Notes: generated from the letters alone by a model not told the origin. Shown: positions 1 to 8,915, counted from the stretch's first letter. The stretch: 64,000 nucleotides of DNA from Chloroflexota bacterium (GCA_026707585.1 JAPOWQ010000029.1:231362-295361); one strand, 5' to 3'. A program made the numbers and translations.

Positions 1-85
1 ATTCCTCGGGGTGAACTGTCTTCTTTGGCCTTTTGGTAAGTGAGCAACCGAGTTCCGTGCCATTCTCTACAGGGAGGCGCCGTTC

Positions 86-130
86 TTTCCCCTCTCCCCG
101 TGGGAGAGGGTTAGGGTGAGGGTCTTCCGG
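86..130. repeat. dispersed hairpin repeat (copy 1)
   Basis: The stretch contains the hairpin CCTCTCCCCGTGGGAGAGGG followed by TTAGGGTGAGGGTCTTCCGG. Nearly the same sequence recurs near 2010, 4240, 25775 and 27355, always between genes. The arms are CCTCTCCC and GGGAGAGG. Nothing else is recognised in the 324 bases before the first gene. Confidence 0.8.
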
Positions 131-324
131 TCGAGGCTTCATGCACCAGCTCCGTCACCTGGAGCCATCTCCCGGTTCGAGTTGGCTTCACTGAAAACCT
201 CCGAAAACCCACCACCCGAGTCGCTATTCGATCCTGTGTCGGCCTAAACCCTTCCCGGCCTGGCCGCCTCGCCCGGCGCACTAGGCCGATCTCGTAGCAT
301 CGCCGACCGTCCCAGGAGCACACG

Positions 325-1698
325 ATGAGCCAAGAACGACCATCCGCGCTGAGCCTCCGCGACCCCGGCATCCGAACGCTGTTCGCGCAGCAGGCGCGCT
401 GGCAGGCCTGGCTTGACGTCGAGGCGGCGCTGGCCCGGGCCCAGGCGGAGATCGGGATGATTCCCGAGGCGGCCGCAACGGAGATCCAGCGCAAGGCGCT
501 CCTCGAGCTATTCGACCTTGAGCGCGTCACCGAGGGGCTGCGCATCACCGGGCACGGGCTGGTGCCGCTCGTCTGAGAGCTCGACCGGCTCTGCGAGGGC
601 GACGCCGGCGGCTACGTCCACTGGGGAGCGACCACCCAGAACATCACCCAGACGGGCAACATCCTGCAGCTGCGCCAGGCGCACCGCATCCTCCTTACCG
701 AGCTTGCCGACCTGCTCGAGGCGCTCGCCTCACTCGCCGAGCGCACGAAGGACGACGCGATCGCCGGCCGCACGCACGGGCAGCACGCCGTGCCCTCGAC
801 CTTCGGGGCCAAGGTTGCGGTCTGGATCGACGAGCTCTGCCGCCACGCGGAGCGGCTGCGGCAGCTTGAGCCGCGCGCCTTCGTCGCCATGCTCGGCGGC
901 GGCGCCGGCACGGCCGCCTCGTTCCAGGGCCACGGTCCCGCGCTGCAGCAACGCATGGGCGAGCTGCTCGGGCTCGGCTCCATGCCGCTGCCCGGCCGCA
1001 CGATCTACGACCACCTGACGGAGTACGCCCTCGCCCTCGCCATGCTCGGCACGAGCTGCGGCAAAGCCGCGCGCGAGGTGCGCACGCTGATGGCGGATGA
1101 GTTCGGGGAGGTCGAGGAGCCCGTGCCCTCCGGCGCCGTCGGCAGCAGCACCATGCCCCAGAAGCGCAATCCGAAGCTCTGCATGGACATCATCGCCGAC
1201 GAGACCCACCTGCGATCGCTGGTCCCGCTCGCAATTGAGGCGATGCTCGGCGACCACGAGGCCGACGGCAGCCGCTCGATGATGATCGACCGCGCCCTGC
1301 GGCAGGCGGTCGAGCTGACTGGCGACATCCTCGTGCGGCTGCGCGACGTGGCCCAGGGGCTGCGCGTCTTCCCGGAACGGATGCGGGAGAACCTCGAACT
1401 CTCGGGCGGACTGATCATGTCGGAGAGCCTGATGCTGGAGCTGGGGCGCGAGATCGGGCGGCAGCGCGCGCACGACGTCATCTACGAGGCGGCGCAGGAA
1501 GCCGCCACCAGCGGAGCGTCCTTCGCCTCGCTGCTCGCCAGGGACGAGGAAATCGCCGCGCGCCTGGGCGCCGACCGGCTGGCCGAGATGCTGGACCCCG
1601 TCCGCTACACCGGCGACAGCGCCCGCCAGGCCTCCGAGCAGGCCGCCCGCGCCCTCCGCGTCGCCGCCGACCTGCGCCAGGCGACCGCCGCTGACTGA
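325..1698 (+). pseudogene. fumarate-lyase superfamily protein (adenylosuccinate lyase / carboxymuconate cycloisomerase-like), interrupted by in-frame TGA
   Basis: Reading from ATG 325 (AGGAG lies just upstream) gives 83 residues typical of the N-terminus of this lyase family, then TGA at 574-576. The same frame continues without further stops to TGA 1698 and carries the family motifs GGYVHWGATTQN, RTHGQHAVPSTFG and the signature GSSTMPQKRNP. Joined, the product is about 457 residues, a normal length for adenylosuccinate lyase or PcaB-like enzymes. Members catalyse beta-eliminations or cycloisomerisation; the substrate cannot be told here. A single CGA-to-TGA change would explain the stop. TGA ends many other genes in the window, so general recoding is unlikely. 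It is either a recent pseudogene or a sequencing error. An internal start such as ATG 790 would lack the N-terminal domain. Confidence 0.85.
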
Positions 1699-2374
1699 GC
1701 GCGCCCACCCCCACCGTAGTCCTCCGCAGCCACAAATACCTCCACCGCGAATATGGCCGCACCTGCGGAGGGCCTGCGCGCTGGGTATTGGGTCAGTCTG
1801 GTCGAACCCTTCACTCCGACGCGGGCAGTCGTGTTTCTCCCCTTCCTGCGACCCCGGCAAACCTCGCCAGGGCCGCCTCTTGCTCCCTCTCTTCATTGAG
1901 AGACCCTTGCAAGACGCCCCCGGTTTCTCGTACATGCGGCCGCCTACTAAACCCTCGCCTGGGAGGCCTTTGCAAGCCTCGGCTAGCCCTCGCTGGGGCC
2001 GCCTCTTTCTCCCTCTCCCTTGAGGGAGAGGGCCGGGGTGAGGGTGGCAGCCTCGGTGAAGCAGCCAAGCCGAAGTCGAGCACCTTGCGCCGGAGCCGCC
2101 CCTCTTCACCCTCTCCAAGGGGAGAGGCAGAACCTGCCCCGGACTCGATCCGGGGTTCGGGCGTCTTCGGCCGAAATCGGTGAGGGGTCTTCCGGGCACT
2201 CAAGCACGGGTTACGCAATATCCTCTGGTCGAAAGAGGCTTCGCTGCCAATAGCTCAGATGACCTACCGCCCGAGGCGACATAACAAGCTCCCACGGGCT
2301 AGACTCTCCCCGGCTTGGTCGGCTCGCCCACGCGGGCGGCGTGGGTGCAAAAGCTTCGACGCGGAGGCGCGCCC
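1699..2374. repeat. intergenic cluster of degenerate hairpin repeats
   Basis: No gene is supported here. The segment holds several partial copies of the dispersed element: TTGAGAGACCCTTGCAAGAC near 1894, GGAGGCCTTTGCAAGCC at 1962-1978, the CCCTCTCCCTTGAGGGAGAGGG hairpin near 2010-2035 (split here by description only), a second hairpin near 2107, and GGGTTACGCAATATCCTC at 2208-2225. The last matches the inverse of the element's end motif. The gap looks like nested or tandem insertions of the same small element. Confidence 0.65.
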
Positions 2375-2944
2375 ATGCACGTCCTGACACAACGCCGCAA
2401 CCTCAGCGCCACCGAACTCCTCATCGGCGCCGCCTTCATCGTCGTCGCCCTCTTCGCCTGGAACCAGCAATCGACCGTCGTCGACCCCGACGGCGTCACC
2501 GTTGAAAACTGGCGCTGGCAGCTCTGGCAGATCGGAACCCTAGTCTTCGCCGCCGCCGGTGCCGCCTGGTTCTGGTCCAACGGCCAGAGCCAGCCCCGCA
2601 TCCGAACCCTGGCGATGGTCCTGCTCACCCTCGTCATCTTCCTCAACACCTACACCGACGACATCTTTGGAGACCACGTTGGATCGGTTTGGGAGGTGGT
2701 CGATGGCCTCTTCTTCACCCTCTCCGCCGTCGTCGGGCTTTCGCTCCTTAGGTCGGGCTGCAACAGGGGCCGCTTCATGGCCGCGGCATCGGCGATCACC
2801 GGCATCCTCGTGTTCATCAACTATCTGTTCATCAATAACGAGACCCTCTGGAGCGCCCTCGACCCACTGATGATGCTGGTGGCCCTGCTCTGGGCAGTCG
2901 TCGGTCTCAGCCCGGACATCGGCGGCCCCGTAGGCGGTGATTGA
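2375..2944 (+). CDS. polytopic membrane protein, tandem paralog 1 of 3
   Basis: Encodes 189 residues from ATG 2375, chosen because GGAGG sits 7 bases upstream; the frame is open further upstream without an equally good site. About six hydrophobic segments are visible, with a conserved NWRWQLWQIGTL stretch after the first and NNETLWSALDPL before the last. The two following genes encode proteins of the same length and pattern, so this is a tandem gene family. The family is not recognised. The products should sit in the cytoplasmic membrane; no catalytic motif is obvious. This copy is the most divergent in the region after helix 4. Confidence 0.75.
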   Translation: MHVLTQRRNLSATELLIGAAFIVVALFAWNQQSTVVDPDGVTVENWRWQLWQIGTLVFAAAGAAWFWSNGQSQPRIRTLAMVLLTLVIFLNTYTDDIFGDHVGSVWEVVDGLFFTLSAVVGLSLLRSGCNRGRFMAAASAITGILVFINYLFINNETLWSALDPLMMLVALLWAVVGLSPDIGGPVGGD

Positions 2945-2978
2945 GAGCAAAGTGACGACCACATGAGGAAGCAGCGCT

Positions 2979-3554
2979 ATGCGTAACCCAATCCGCCCCC
3001 GTGATCTCGGCGCTGCCGAGGCTCTCCTCTACGCCGCCATCCTCTTCGTCGCCCTCTTCGCCTGGGGCGCCTCCACCGGCATGCTGTCCCGCGAGGGCCT
3101 CCCCAACACCTCCAACTGGGCCTGGCGCCTCTGGCAGGTCGGCGCCCTGCTCATGGCCATCCCCGGCATCTGGTGGCTCTGGCGCGGCACCCGGCGCATG
3201 GTCTGGACGCGCGGCCTGATCCTGGGCGTGGTCGCCCTGGCCGTCTTCCTCAACTCCTACGGCGACGGGCTCTTCGAAGGCAACTTCGGCAACATCTGGA
3301 AGACCGTCAACCCGGTCTTTCTTGGCTGCACGCTCATCGCCGTTCCGGTCCTCTGGACGCGCGGCGGTCTGTTGGACCGTCTGGGCGCGCTGATCCTCGC
3401 CGCTCTGGGAATTGTCCTCTTCGCAAACGCCTACTTCGTCAACAACGGCACGCTTTGGGATGCGCTCAACCCCTTGCGGGCTCTGGTTTTCTTGGTGTGG
3501 TCGGTTGTGGCGCTCAAGCCGGGCGCTCGGCCTGACACGGGAATGGGAGGGTAG
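2979..3554 (+). CDS. polytopic membrane protein, tandem paralog 2 of 3
   Basis: Encodes 191 residues from ATG 2979, with GAGGA about 9 bases upstream and 34 bases after the previous gene. It shares with its neighbours a first helix, the motif NWAWRLWQVGALL, a WWLWRG loop, FLNSYGDGLFEGNFG between helices 3 and 4, an R-GG loop, and NNGTLWDALNPL before the last helix. Six membrane segments are expected. The aromatic and NGTLW motifs are conserved in all three copies and probably mark functional loops. Function unknown; co-transcription with both neighbours is likely. Confidence 0.78.
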   Translation: MRNPIRPRDLGAAEALLYAAILFVALFAWGASTGMLSREGLPNTSNWAWRLWQVGALLMAIPGIWWLWRGTRRMVWTRGLILGVVALAVFLNSYGDGLFEGNFGNIWKTVNPVFLGCTLIAVPVLWTRGGLLDRLGALILAALGIVLFANAYFVNNGTLWDALNPLRALVFLVWSVVALKPGARPDTGMGG

Positions 3555-3558
3555 CGTC

Positions 3559-4146
3559 ATGCGGTGCTGGCTTGAACGTCACAATCTCGGATTCGCCGGT
3601 TCCCTTGCCGCGGCGGCCGTCGTGGCCGCCATGCTCTACGCCTGGATCGATGCCGGCTCCGTGGTCTCCGAAACCCGGATCAACGTCGACAGCTGGGGCT
3701 GGAAGATCTGGCAGTTCGCCGCCCTGCTCATCGCCGTCCCCGGCGTGTGGTGGGTCTGGCGCAACACCCGCAACGTCAAGTCCGCCTGGGCCCTCATCCT
3801 CGTGGGCTTCGCCGTCGTCGTCTTCGTCAACTACTACGGCGACCACTCCGACGACTTCTCGGCCTCGGCATTCGGCGAAAACACCCAGGCCGTCTGGGAG
3901 TCCATCAACGCCCTCGTCGTCGGCTTCGCCGTCGCCGGAGCCCTCACCCTCTGGGAACGCGGCGGCACCGCCTACCGCGTCGGCGCCGTCCTGGCCCTCG
4001 CCTTCGGCATCCTCGACCTGATCAACGCCACCTTCCTCCAAAACGGAACCCTCTGGCAGATCCTAGACCCCCTCATCATCCTCGCCGCCCTCTACTGGGC
4101 CGTCGACGAGGTCCGTCCGGCAGCGGCTTCGGCCGAATCCGACTGA
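3559..4146 (+). CDS. polytopic membrane protein, tandem paralog 3 of 3
   Basis: Encodes 195 residues from ATG 3559, preceded by GGGAGGG and only 4 bases after the previous stop. Conserved features are DSWGWKIWQFAALL, WWVWRNTRN, VNYYGDHSDDF, an ERGG loop and QNGTLWQILDPL; the C-terminus is acidic. The same six-segment layout as the two upstream paralogs supports two rounds of local duplication. No similarity to a transporter or enzyme family was recognised. A longer version beginning upstream would overlap the preceding gene and lacks a ribosome site, so the short start is preferred. Confidence 0.78.
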   Translation: MRCWLERHNLGFAGSLAAAAVVAAMLYAWIDAGSVVSETRINVDSWGWKIWQFAALLIAVPGVWWVWRNTRNVKSAWALILVGFAVVVFVNYYGDHSDDFSASAFGENTQAVWESINALVVGFAVAGALTLWERGGTAYRVGAVLALAFGILDLINATFLQNGTLWQILDPLIILAALYWAVDEVRPAAASAESD

Positions 4147-4205
4147 CAGGATTCGTGCTGGCAATGCAAATCTCTTCAGATCGACGGTGCGCTGTCAGTC
4201 TCCTC

Positions 4206-4400
4206 GGAGACCTTCGCAAGACCCAGTGTGCGTCCGATCTTTCTCCCTCTCCCTCGGGGAGAGGGTTGGGGTGAGGGTCTTCCGCGCAACCAACCCCCGA
4301 CTCAGCACGATCTTCACAGGCCGGCACGCTCTTTACCCTCTCCTGGGGGAGAGGCAGGTTCGGCCGTCCCCGGCCGAAACCGGTGAGGGGTCTTCCGGGC
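4206..4400. repeat. dispersed element copies with two hairpins
   Basis: Begins with GGAGACCTTCGCAAGACCC (4206-4224), the end motif of the repeat family, followed by the CCCTCTCC/GGAGAGGG hairpin near 4244 and GGTGAGGGTCTTCCG. A second hairpin with a different middle part lies at 4332-4352 and ends in GGTGAGGGGTCTTCCGGGCA. It fills nearly all of the gap between the membrane-protein genes and the fhs gene, which converge on it, so the hairpins could also help terminate transcription. Confidence 0.65.
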
Positions 4401-4440
4401 AACCAACCTCAGGTTCTAAAAGGGGGTCGGTTGAAAAGGG

Positions 4441-6123
4441 CTAAGCCAGCCCGCTAATCCTCCCGTCCGCCGTAATGTCCATATCCTCGGCAAACGGTCG
4501 CCGGGGCAGCCCCGGCATGGTCAGGATGTCCCCCGTCAGCGGCACCACGAACCCGGCCCCCGCCGACAACCGCACATCGCGCACCGTGACTCGGAACCCG
4601 CTCGGCCTCCCCAGCAACGACGGGTTGTCCGACAGCGAGTACTGCGTCTTCGCCATGCACACCGGGAATCCCCGAGCCACCCCCCGATCCAATCTCCGCA
4701 ATCGCCGCACAACACCCGCCGCGTAGTCCACCCCGTCCGCCCCGTAGATCTCCCGCGCCACCGTCTCGATCTTCTCCGTCAGCGGCGCCTCCGGCTCATA
4801 CAACGGCTTGAAATCGTCCTCGCCCTTCGCCAGCGTCGCCACCACCTGCCTCGCGAGCGCTTCGCCCCCGGCCCCGCCATCGCTGAACACCGTCGAAAGC
4901 GCCGCCGGCGCGCCCAGCCTCTCTGCCGCCGCCAACACCGCGTCCACCTCGGCATCCGTGTCGGTCGGAAACCGATTGACCGCAATGACTACCGGAACCC
5001 CGAACTTCCGCAGGTTCTCGGCATGCGCTTCAAGGTTTGGCATCCCCGCCCGCAGCGCGACCAGGTTCTCAATTGCCAGGTTTCGCCTGCTGGCCCCGCC
5101 ATGCATCTTCAGCGCCCGTACCGTCGCCACCAGCACCGCCACCCGCGGCCGCAGTCCGCCCGCCGGGCATTTGATGTTGAAGAACTTCTCCGCCCCCAGG
5201 TCGGCCCCGAATCCCGCCTCCGTCACCACCACGTCCGCCAGCTTCATCGCCAGCCGCGTGGCCACCAGCGAGTTGCACCCGTGCGCGATATTCCCGAACG
5301 GTCCGCCGTGAATCAGCGCCGGTCCGCCCTCCAGGTTCTGCACCAGGTTCGGCAGCACCGCCTCCCGCATCAGGATCGCCATGGCCGGATGCGCGACTAG
5401 GTCGGCTGCCGTCACGTAGTCGCCCGGCTTGCGCTCCGCCACCGCGATCCGCGCGAACCGCGCCTTCAGGTCCTCCAGGTCCCGCGCCAGGCACAGCACC
5501 GCCATCACTTCCGAGGCCGGCGTGATGTCGAACCCCGTCTCCCGCGGCACCCCGCGCGTCCGCCCGCCCAGGCCCGCCACGATCCCATGCAGCGCCCGGT
5601 CGTTCATGTCGATCACCCGCCGCCACAACACCCGTCGCGCGTCGATCCCCAGCGCATTCCCCTGGTGCAAATGGTTGTCCAGCATCGCCGCCAGCAGGTT
5701 GTGCGCCGCGCTGATCGCCGCGAAGTCGCCGGTGAAGTGCAGGTTGATGTCCTCCATCGGCAGCACCTGCGCGTACCCCCCGCCGGCCGCCCCGCCCTTC
5801 ACCCCGAACACCGGACCCAGCGACGGCTCCCGCGTGGCGCTGAGCGCCCGATGACCCAGCCTCTGCAACGCCTGCGTCAGCCCGATCGTTGTCGTCGTCT
5901 TACCCTCGCCTGCCGGCGTCGGCGTAATCGCCGTCACCAGGATCAGGTCCCCGTCCGGCGCGTCCTTCCGTGCATCGATCGCCGCCCTGCTGACCTTCGC
6001 CTTCGTCCGCCCGTACGGATCGATCTCATCGGCGCCCAGATCCAGGCTCCCCGCCACCTCCTCGATCGGCTTCAACACCGCGCTCTGCGCAATCTCAATA
6101 TCCGGCGGCTGCGATGGACTCAT
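4441..6123 (-). CDS. fhs: formate--tetrahydrofolate ligase
   Basis: ATP-dependent enzyme joining formate to tetrahydrofolate to give 10-formyl-THF, in the cytoplasm. The 560-residue product matches the usual length. Diagnostic stretches are the P-loop TPTPAGEGKTTTTIGL near residue 70, REPSLGPVFGVKGGAAGGGY, LHFTGDFAAI, HGGPFGNIAHGCNS and the C-terminal MPGLPRRP. ATG 6123 is a good start because the protein begins at the family's usual position. It is the last gene of a same-strand one-carbon set (metF, fchA, folD, fhs), separated from folD by 301 bases of repeat sequence, so it may have its own promoter. No unusual residue was noted. Confidence 0.96.
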   Translation of the reverse strand: MSPSQPPDIEIAQSAVLKPIEEVAGSLDLGADEIDPYGRTKAKVSRAAIDARKDAPDGDLILVTAITPTPAGEGKTTTTIGLTQALQRLGHRALSATREPSLGPVFGVKGGAAGGGYAQVLPMEDINLHFTGDFAAISAAHNLLAAMLDNHLHQGNALGIDARRVLWRRVIDMNDRALHGIVAGLGGRTRGVPRETGFDITPASEVMAVLCLARDLEDLKARFARIAVAERKPGDYVTAADLVAHPAMAILMREAVLPNLVQNLEGGPALIHGGPFGNIAHGCNSLVATRLAMKLADVVVTEAGFGADLGAEKFFNIKCPAGGLRPRVAVLVATVRALKMHGGASRRNLAIENLVALRAGMPNLEAHAENLRKFGVPVVIAVNRFPTDTDAEVDAVLAAAERLGAPAALSTVFSDGGAGGEALARQVVATLAKGEDDFKPLYEPEAPLTEKIETVAREIYGADGVDYAAGVVRRLRRLDRGVARGFPVCMAKTQYSLSDNPSLLGRPSGFRVTVRDVRLSAGAGFVVPLTGDILTMPGLPRRPFAEDMDITADGRISGLA

Positions 6124-6194
6124 GAGTTCTCCGGTGAATGACCTCGGACTGCGGCAGCAGGTCGCCTTAACCGCACTCCGTTCTCTGAAGTGAT

Positions 6195-6405
6195 CGGTTG
6201 TCTCTCTACCTGTCCTTCTGGGAGAGGCTCGGGGGGATCACCAGTGTGCGGAATCAACCTCTTAGCGGCGACGCCGATCTTTACCCTCTCCTGGGGGAGA
6301 GGCAGGTTCCGGCGTCTTCGGCGGAAACCGGTGAGGGGTCTTCCGGTCGAGGTCTCTTGAGCCAGCAACACTGCCTCTCTTTTATAGCGGGAGACCTTAC
6401 AAGAG
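6195..6405. repeat. dispersed hairpin repeat between fhs and folD
   Basis: Contains a degraded hairpin near 6207-6231, a well-preserved one (ACCCTCTCCTGGGGGAGAGG) at 6282-6301 followed by GGTGAGGGGTCTTCCGG, and GGAGACCTTACAAGAGTC near 6390. These are the same parts as in the 4206-4400 element. The copies split what would otherwise be a continuous one-carbon operon. Confidence 0.65.
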
Positions 6406-6424
6406 TCTTCGATGCTCAAAGCTG

Positions 6425-7279
6425 CTAGCAAGACACCCCTCGGCGCTCAGCCAACTCAACCAGGTTCCGCATCAGGCAATAATTCGTAATTGGCCCAATC
6501 CCCCCCGGCACCGGCGTTACCGCCCGAGCGCGCGAGGCCACGGCCTCAAAGTCCACGTCGCCCAGCACCGCGCCGTTCTGGTACGTCGTCCCCACATCCA
6601 CCACCACGGCGCCGGACCCCACATGCTCGGCTCCGATCAATCCTGGACTGCCGGTCGCCGCCACCAGGATCTCCGCCTGTGACGTCACTCCGGGCAGATC
6701 CACCGTTCGCGAGTGACACACCGTCGTCGTCGCATTCCGCGCCAGCAACATCGCCCACAACGGCTTGCCCACCACGTTGCTCCGCCCCACCACCACGACT
6801 CTTCGTCCCTCGATGGGCTCCTCGTAGTAGTCAAGCAACTCGATCACCGCCGCCGCCGTCGCCGGCCCCACAGCCGTGTGCCCCCCAAACAGCTCGCCAA
6901 CCGCCGCCGTCGTCAGCCGGTCCACGTCCTTGGCCGGATCGATTGCGGCCACGATCGCGGCCTCATCCACCTGCTCCGCCAGCGGAAACCCCAGCAGAAT
7001 CCCATGCACGCCGGCATCGGCATTCAATGCCAGCACGCGATCCACGACCTCGACGGTCGACGAATTGCCCGGCAACTCCTCCATGACTGCCTGCATACCC
7101 ACCCGCTTGCACCCGCGCTGCACCGCCCGCGCATATCCCCGCGCCGACGGATCGTCACCAACCAGGATCATGTGCAGCGCCAGCGGCCCGCTATCTTCCA
7201 GCTTGGCGACCCGCTCGCTCACAGCCGCCCGCAGCGCCCGCGCCGGCCCGCGACCCGACCAGACCTCGGCCGTGCTCAT
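6425..7279 (-). CDS. folD: FolD-family methylene-THF dehydrogenase, probably without cyclohydrolase activity
   Basis: A 284-residue protein with the FolD fold: KDVDRLT near 116, the NAD(P) loop VVVVGRSNVVGKP and PVPGGIGPIT near the C-terminus. FolD normally both dehydrogenates 5,10-methylene-THF and hydrolyses methenyl-THF. The usual catalytic lysine (Y-x3-K-x-K-x-C) is replaced: the segment reads GYARAVQRGC, putting Val53 at the lysine. The conserved glutamine of the VQLPLP motif is also gone; the segment reads ILLGFPL with Gly97. The aspartate of DVD is kept. Both changed residues are needed for cyclohydrolase chemistry in bifunctional enzymes, so I infer a dehydrogenase-only enzyme. Its ATG overlaps the stop of the FchA-type gene (ATGA), indicating translational coupling. 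Confidence 0.9.
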   Translation of the reverse strand: MSTAEVWSGRGPARALRAAVSERVAKLEDSGPLALHMILVGDDPSARGYARAVQRGCKRVGMQAVMEELPGNSSTVEVVDRVLALNADAGVHGILLGFPLAEQVDEAAIVAAIDPAKDVDRLTTAAVGELFGGHTAVGPATAAAVIELLDYYEEPIEGRRVVVVGRSNVVGKPLWAMLLARNATTTVCHSRTVDLPGVTSQAEILVAATGSPGLIGAEHVGSGAVVVDVGTTYQNGAVLGDVDFEAVASRARAVTPVPGGIGPITNYCLMRNLVELAERRGVSC

Positions 7280-7908
7280 GCCAAACCGTTCCCAAGTACG
7301 CCATCCACCACGCCGTCAGCCGCATCGCGCGCCGCCAACGCCTTGGCCAGTTCACCCGACAGTTCGTCACGCACCGCCGAATCTTCGATCGACCCAAGAT
7401 TCGCCTGCACGTTCATCTCGCAAATCCGAATCGCCGTCCGCGCCAGCGCCGCTCCCGCCCCGGCATCGCTGATCACGTTTGGATTCCCCTTCTCCGCCGT
7501 TTCAGAGGCCAACTCAATCATCTCCGCCGCCGCCGCGGCCACCCGCAACGGCACTCGGCTGGCCTGCTCACAAGCGCTCGCAATCGCCGCTTGCCGGCTT
7601 GATCGCTCATCGGCCGACCCGCGCGGCAGTCCGTACGCTGCCATCACCTGCCCATACGCTTCCGCATCCGCCTCCGCCAGCTCCAATGCCGAATCCCGAA
7701 TCGCATCGCAACGCTCGATCACCCGCTCCATGTCCGCCTGCACCGCCCGAAACTTGCGCCGCCCGGTCGTCAGCCGCGCCGTCATCGCCACCAGCGCCGC
7801 CCCCATCCCCAGCGCCACCGCCGCCCCGGCCCCACCTCCCGGCGTGGGCGCCGACGACGCCAACGCATCCAGAAACTCCCCTAGCGATCCGCCCTCGAAG
7901 TGGCTCAC
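7276..7908 (-). CDS. fchA: cyclodeaminase/cyclohydrolase family protein, probable methenyl-THF cyclohydrolase
   Basis: The 210-residue product belongs to the formiminotransferase-cyclodeaminase C-terminal family (PF04961): it opens with GGSLGEFLDALASSAPTPGGG, followed by alanine-rich helices, MTARLTTGR and EKGNPNVISDAG. The family includes formimino-THF cyclodeaminase and FchA, a methenyl-THF cyclohydrolase. I chose GTG 7908 because it lies 2 bases after the metF stop and places the GGS motif at the N-terminus; the longer open frame runs antiparallel in reading to metF and has no family similarity. There is no formiminotransferase domain or histidine-degradation gene nearby, while fhs, folD and metF are, which favours cyclohydrolase over cyclodeaminase. 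Confidence 0.88.
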   Translation of the reverse strand: MSHFEGGSLGEFLDALASSAPTPGGGAGAAVALGMGAALVAMTARLTTGRRKFRAVQADMERVIERCDAIRDSALELAEADAEAYGQVMAAYGLPRGSADERSSRQAAIASACEQASRVPLRVAAAAAEMIELASETAEKGNPNVISDAGAGAALARTAIRICEMNVQANLGSIEDSAVRDELSGELAKALAARDAADGVVDGVLGNGLA

Positions 7909-7910
7909 GA

Positions 7911-8915
7911 TCAGGCGGCGGCCGCGGGCTCGGGAACGCCGGGCGCCAGCGATGGCTCGGGCACCGGCCGCGGCAGCTTCAATCCCGCCGCCTTCACAAT
8001 CCGCGGCACCGCCCGCTCCCAGTCGATCGCCATGATGTGCACCCCGTGCACCCCCGGGATCTCCCGCACCTGCTCGATGATCTCCAGGCAAATCTTCACG
8101 CCCTCGGTCCGCGGCTTCTTCGCCGCCCGCATCCGCTCCACCACCGAGTCCGGCACTTCCATGCCCGCGATCTTGAACTTCATGAACTCCGCCATCCGCG
8201 CCGACTTCAGCGGACCCACCCCCGCGAATATGTGCACCCGCTCGTCCAGCCCCTCGTCCCGCACGTACGACATCCAGTCCGCGAACCGCTCCACGTTGAA
8301 GATCATCTGCGTCAGCGCAAACTCCTGCCCCGCCTCGGCCTTCTTGATCATCCGCAGCGGACGCCACCCGTACGGCGGCGCAAACGGATTCGCCGCCCCG
8401 CCGATGAAGTAGCCAAAGTCACCCTTGATTGGATCGCCCGCCGCTGTTTTGCCCTCGTCCCGCAGCCGCCGCAGCAGGCGCACCAGTTGCACCCCCTGCA
8501 GGTCGAATACCGGCTTCGCCATCGGATGATCGCCCAGCACCAGGGAGTCCCCGCTGATTGACATAAAGTTACGCACGCCAAACGCCTGCGCCGCGATCAC
8601 GTCCGACTGGATAGCCAGCCGGTTCCGGTCTCGGCACGACAGCTGCATGATCGGCTCCACCCCGCCCTGCGCGCACAGCAGCGCCGCCCCCCAGTTCGCC
8701 ATCTTCAGCGCCGCGCCCTGGTTATCCGTGCAACTGGCCGCATCCACGAACCCGCGGATAATCCCCACCTTCTTCCGCACGTCCGAAGCATCCGGCGCCC
8801 GCGGCGGCCCCAACTCGCACGTCACCGCAAACTCCCCCGCCGCCAGCACCGCCTGCAGGTGGCTATACGGCGGCGACGTGGCAACCGACACGCCACTGGC
8901 TTCGGCCGAAGTCAT
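7911..8915 (-). CDS. metF: methylenetetrahydrofolate reductase
   Basis: Reduces 5,10-methylene-THF to 5-methyl-THF with a flavin. The 334-residue product has the MTHFR barrel features: CELGPPRAPD with the catalytic glutamate near residue 32, the DAASCTDNQ segment, QLSCRDRNR, SISGDS, FFIGGAANPF-like FGYFIGGAANPF and FALTQMIFN. ATG 8915 is taken as start; 19 further codons upstream are open but lie in a structured repeat. A second domain of the eukaryotic type is absent. It is the first gene of the minus-strand one-carbon operon, 2 bases ahead of fchA. The proline/alanine-rich tail after residue 315 is probably unstructured. Confidence 0.93.
   Translation of the reverse strand: MTSAEASGVSVATSPPYSHLQAVLAAGEFAVTCELGPPRAPDASDVRKKVGIIRGFVDAASCTDNQGAALKMANWGAALLCAQGGVEPIMQLSCRDRNRLAIQSDVIAAQAFGVRNFMSISGDSLVLGDHPMAKPVFDLQGVQLVRLLRRLRDEGKTAAGDPIKGDFGYFIGGAANPFAPPYGWRPLRMIKKAEAGQEFALTQMIFNVERFADWMSYVRDEGLDERVHIFAGVGPLKSARMAEFMKFKIAGMEVPDSVVERMRAAKKPRTEGVKICLEIIEQVREIPGVHGVHIMAIDWERAVPRIVKAAGLKLPRPVPEPSLAPGVPEPAAAA

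Noticed and set aside
574-576. Genome-wide TGA recoding to explain the broken lyase gene
   Set aside because: Many intact genes in the window end with TGA at the expected family length, including the lgt-neighbouring and operon genes with ATGA overlaps.
730-2199. A 489-codon open frame on the minus strand opposite the lyase gene
   Set aside because: It is antisense to a recognised family, is rich in Gly/Ala/Arg as GC-rich shadows are, and has no similarity of its own.
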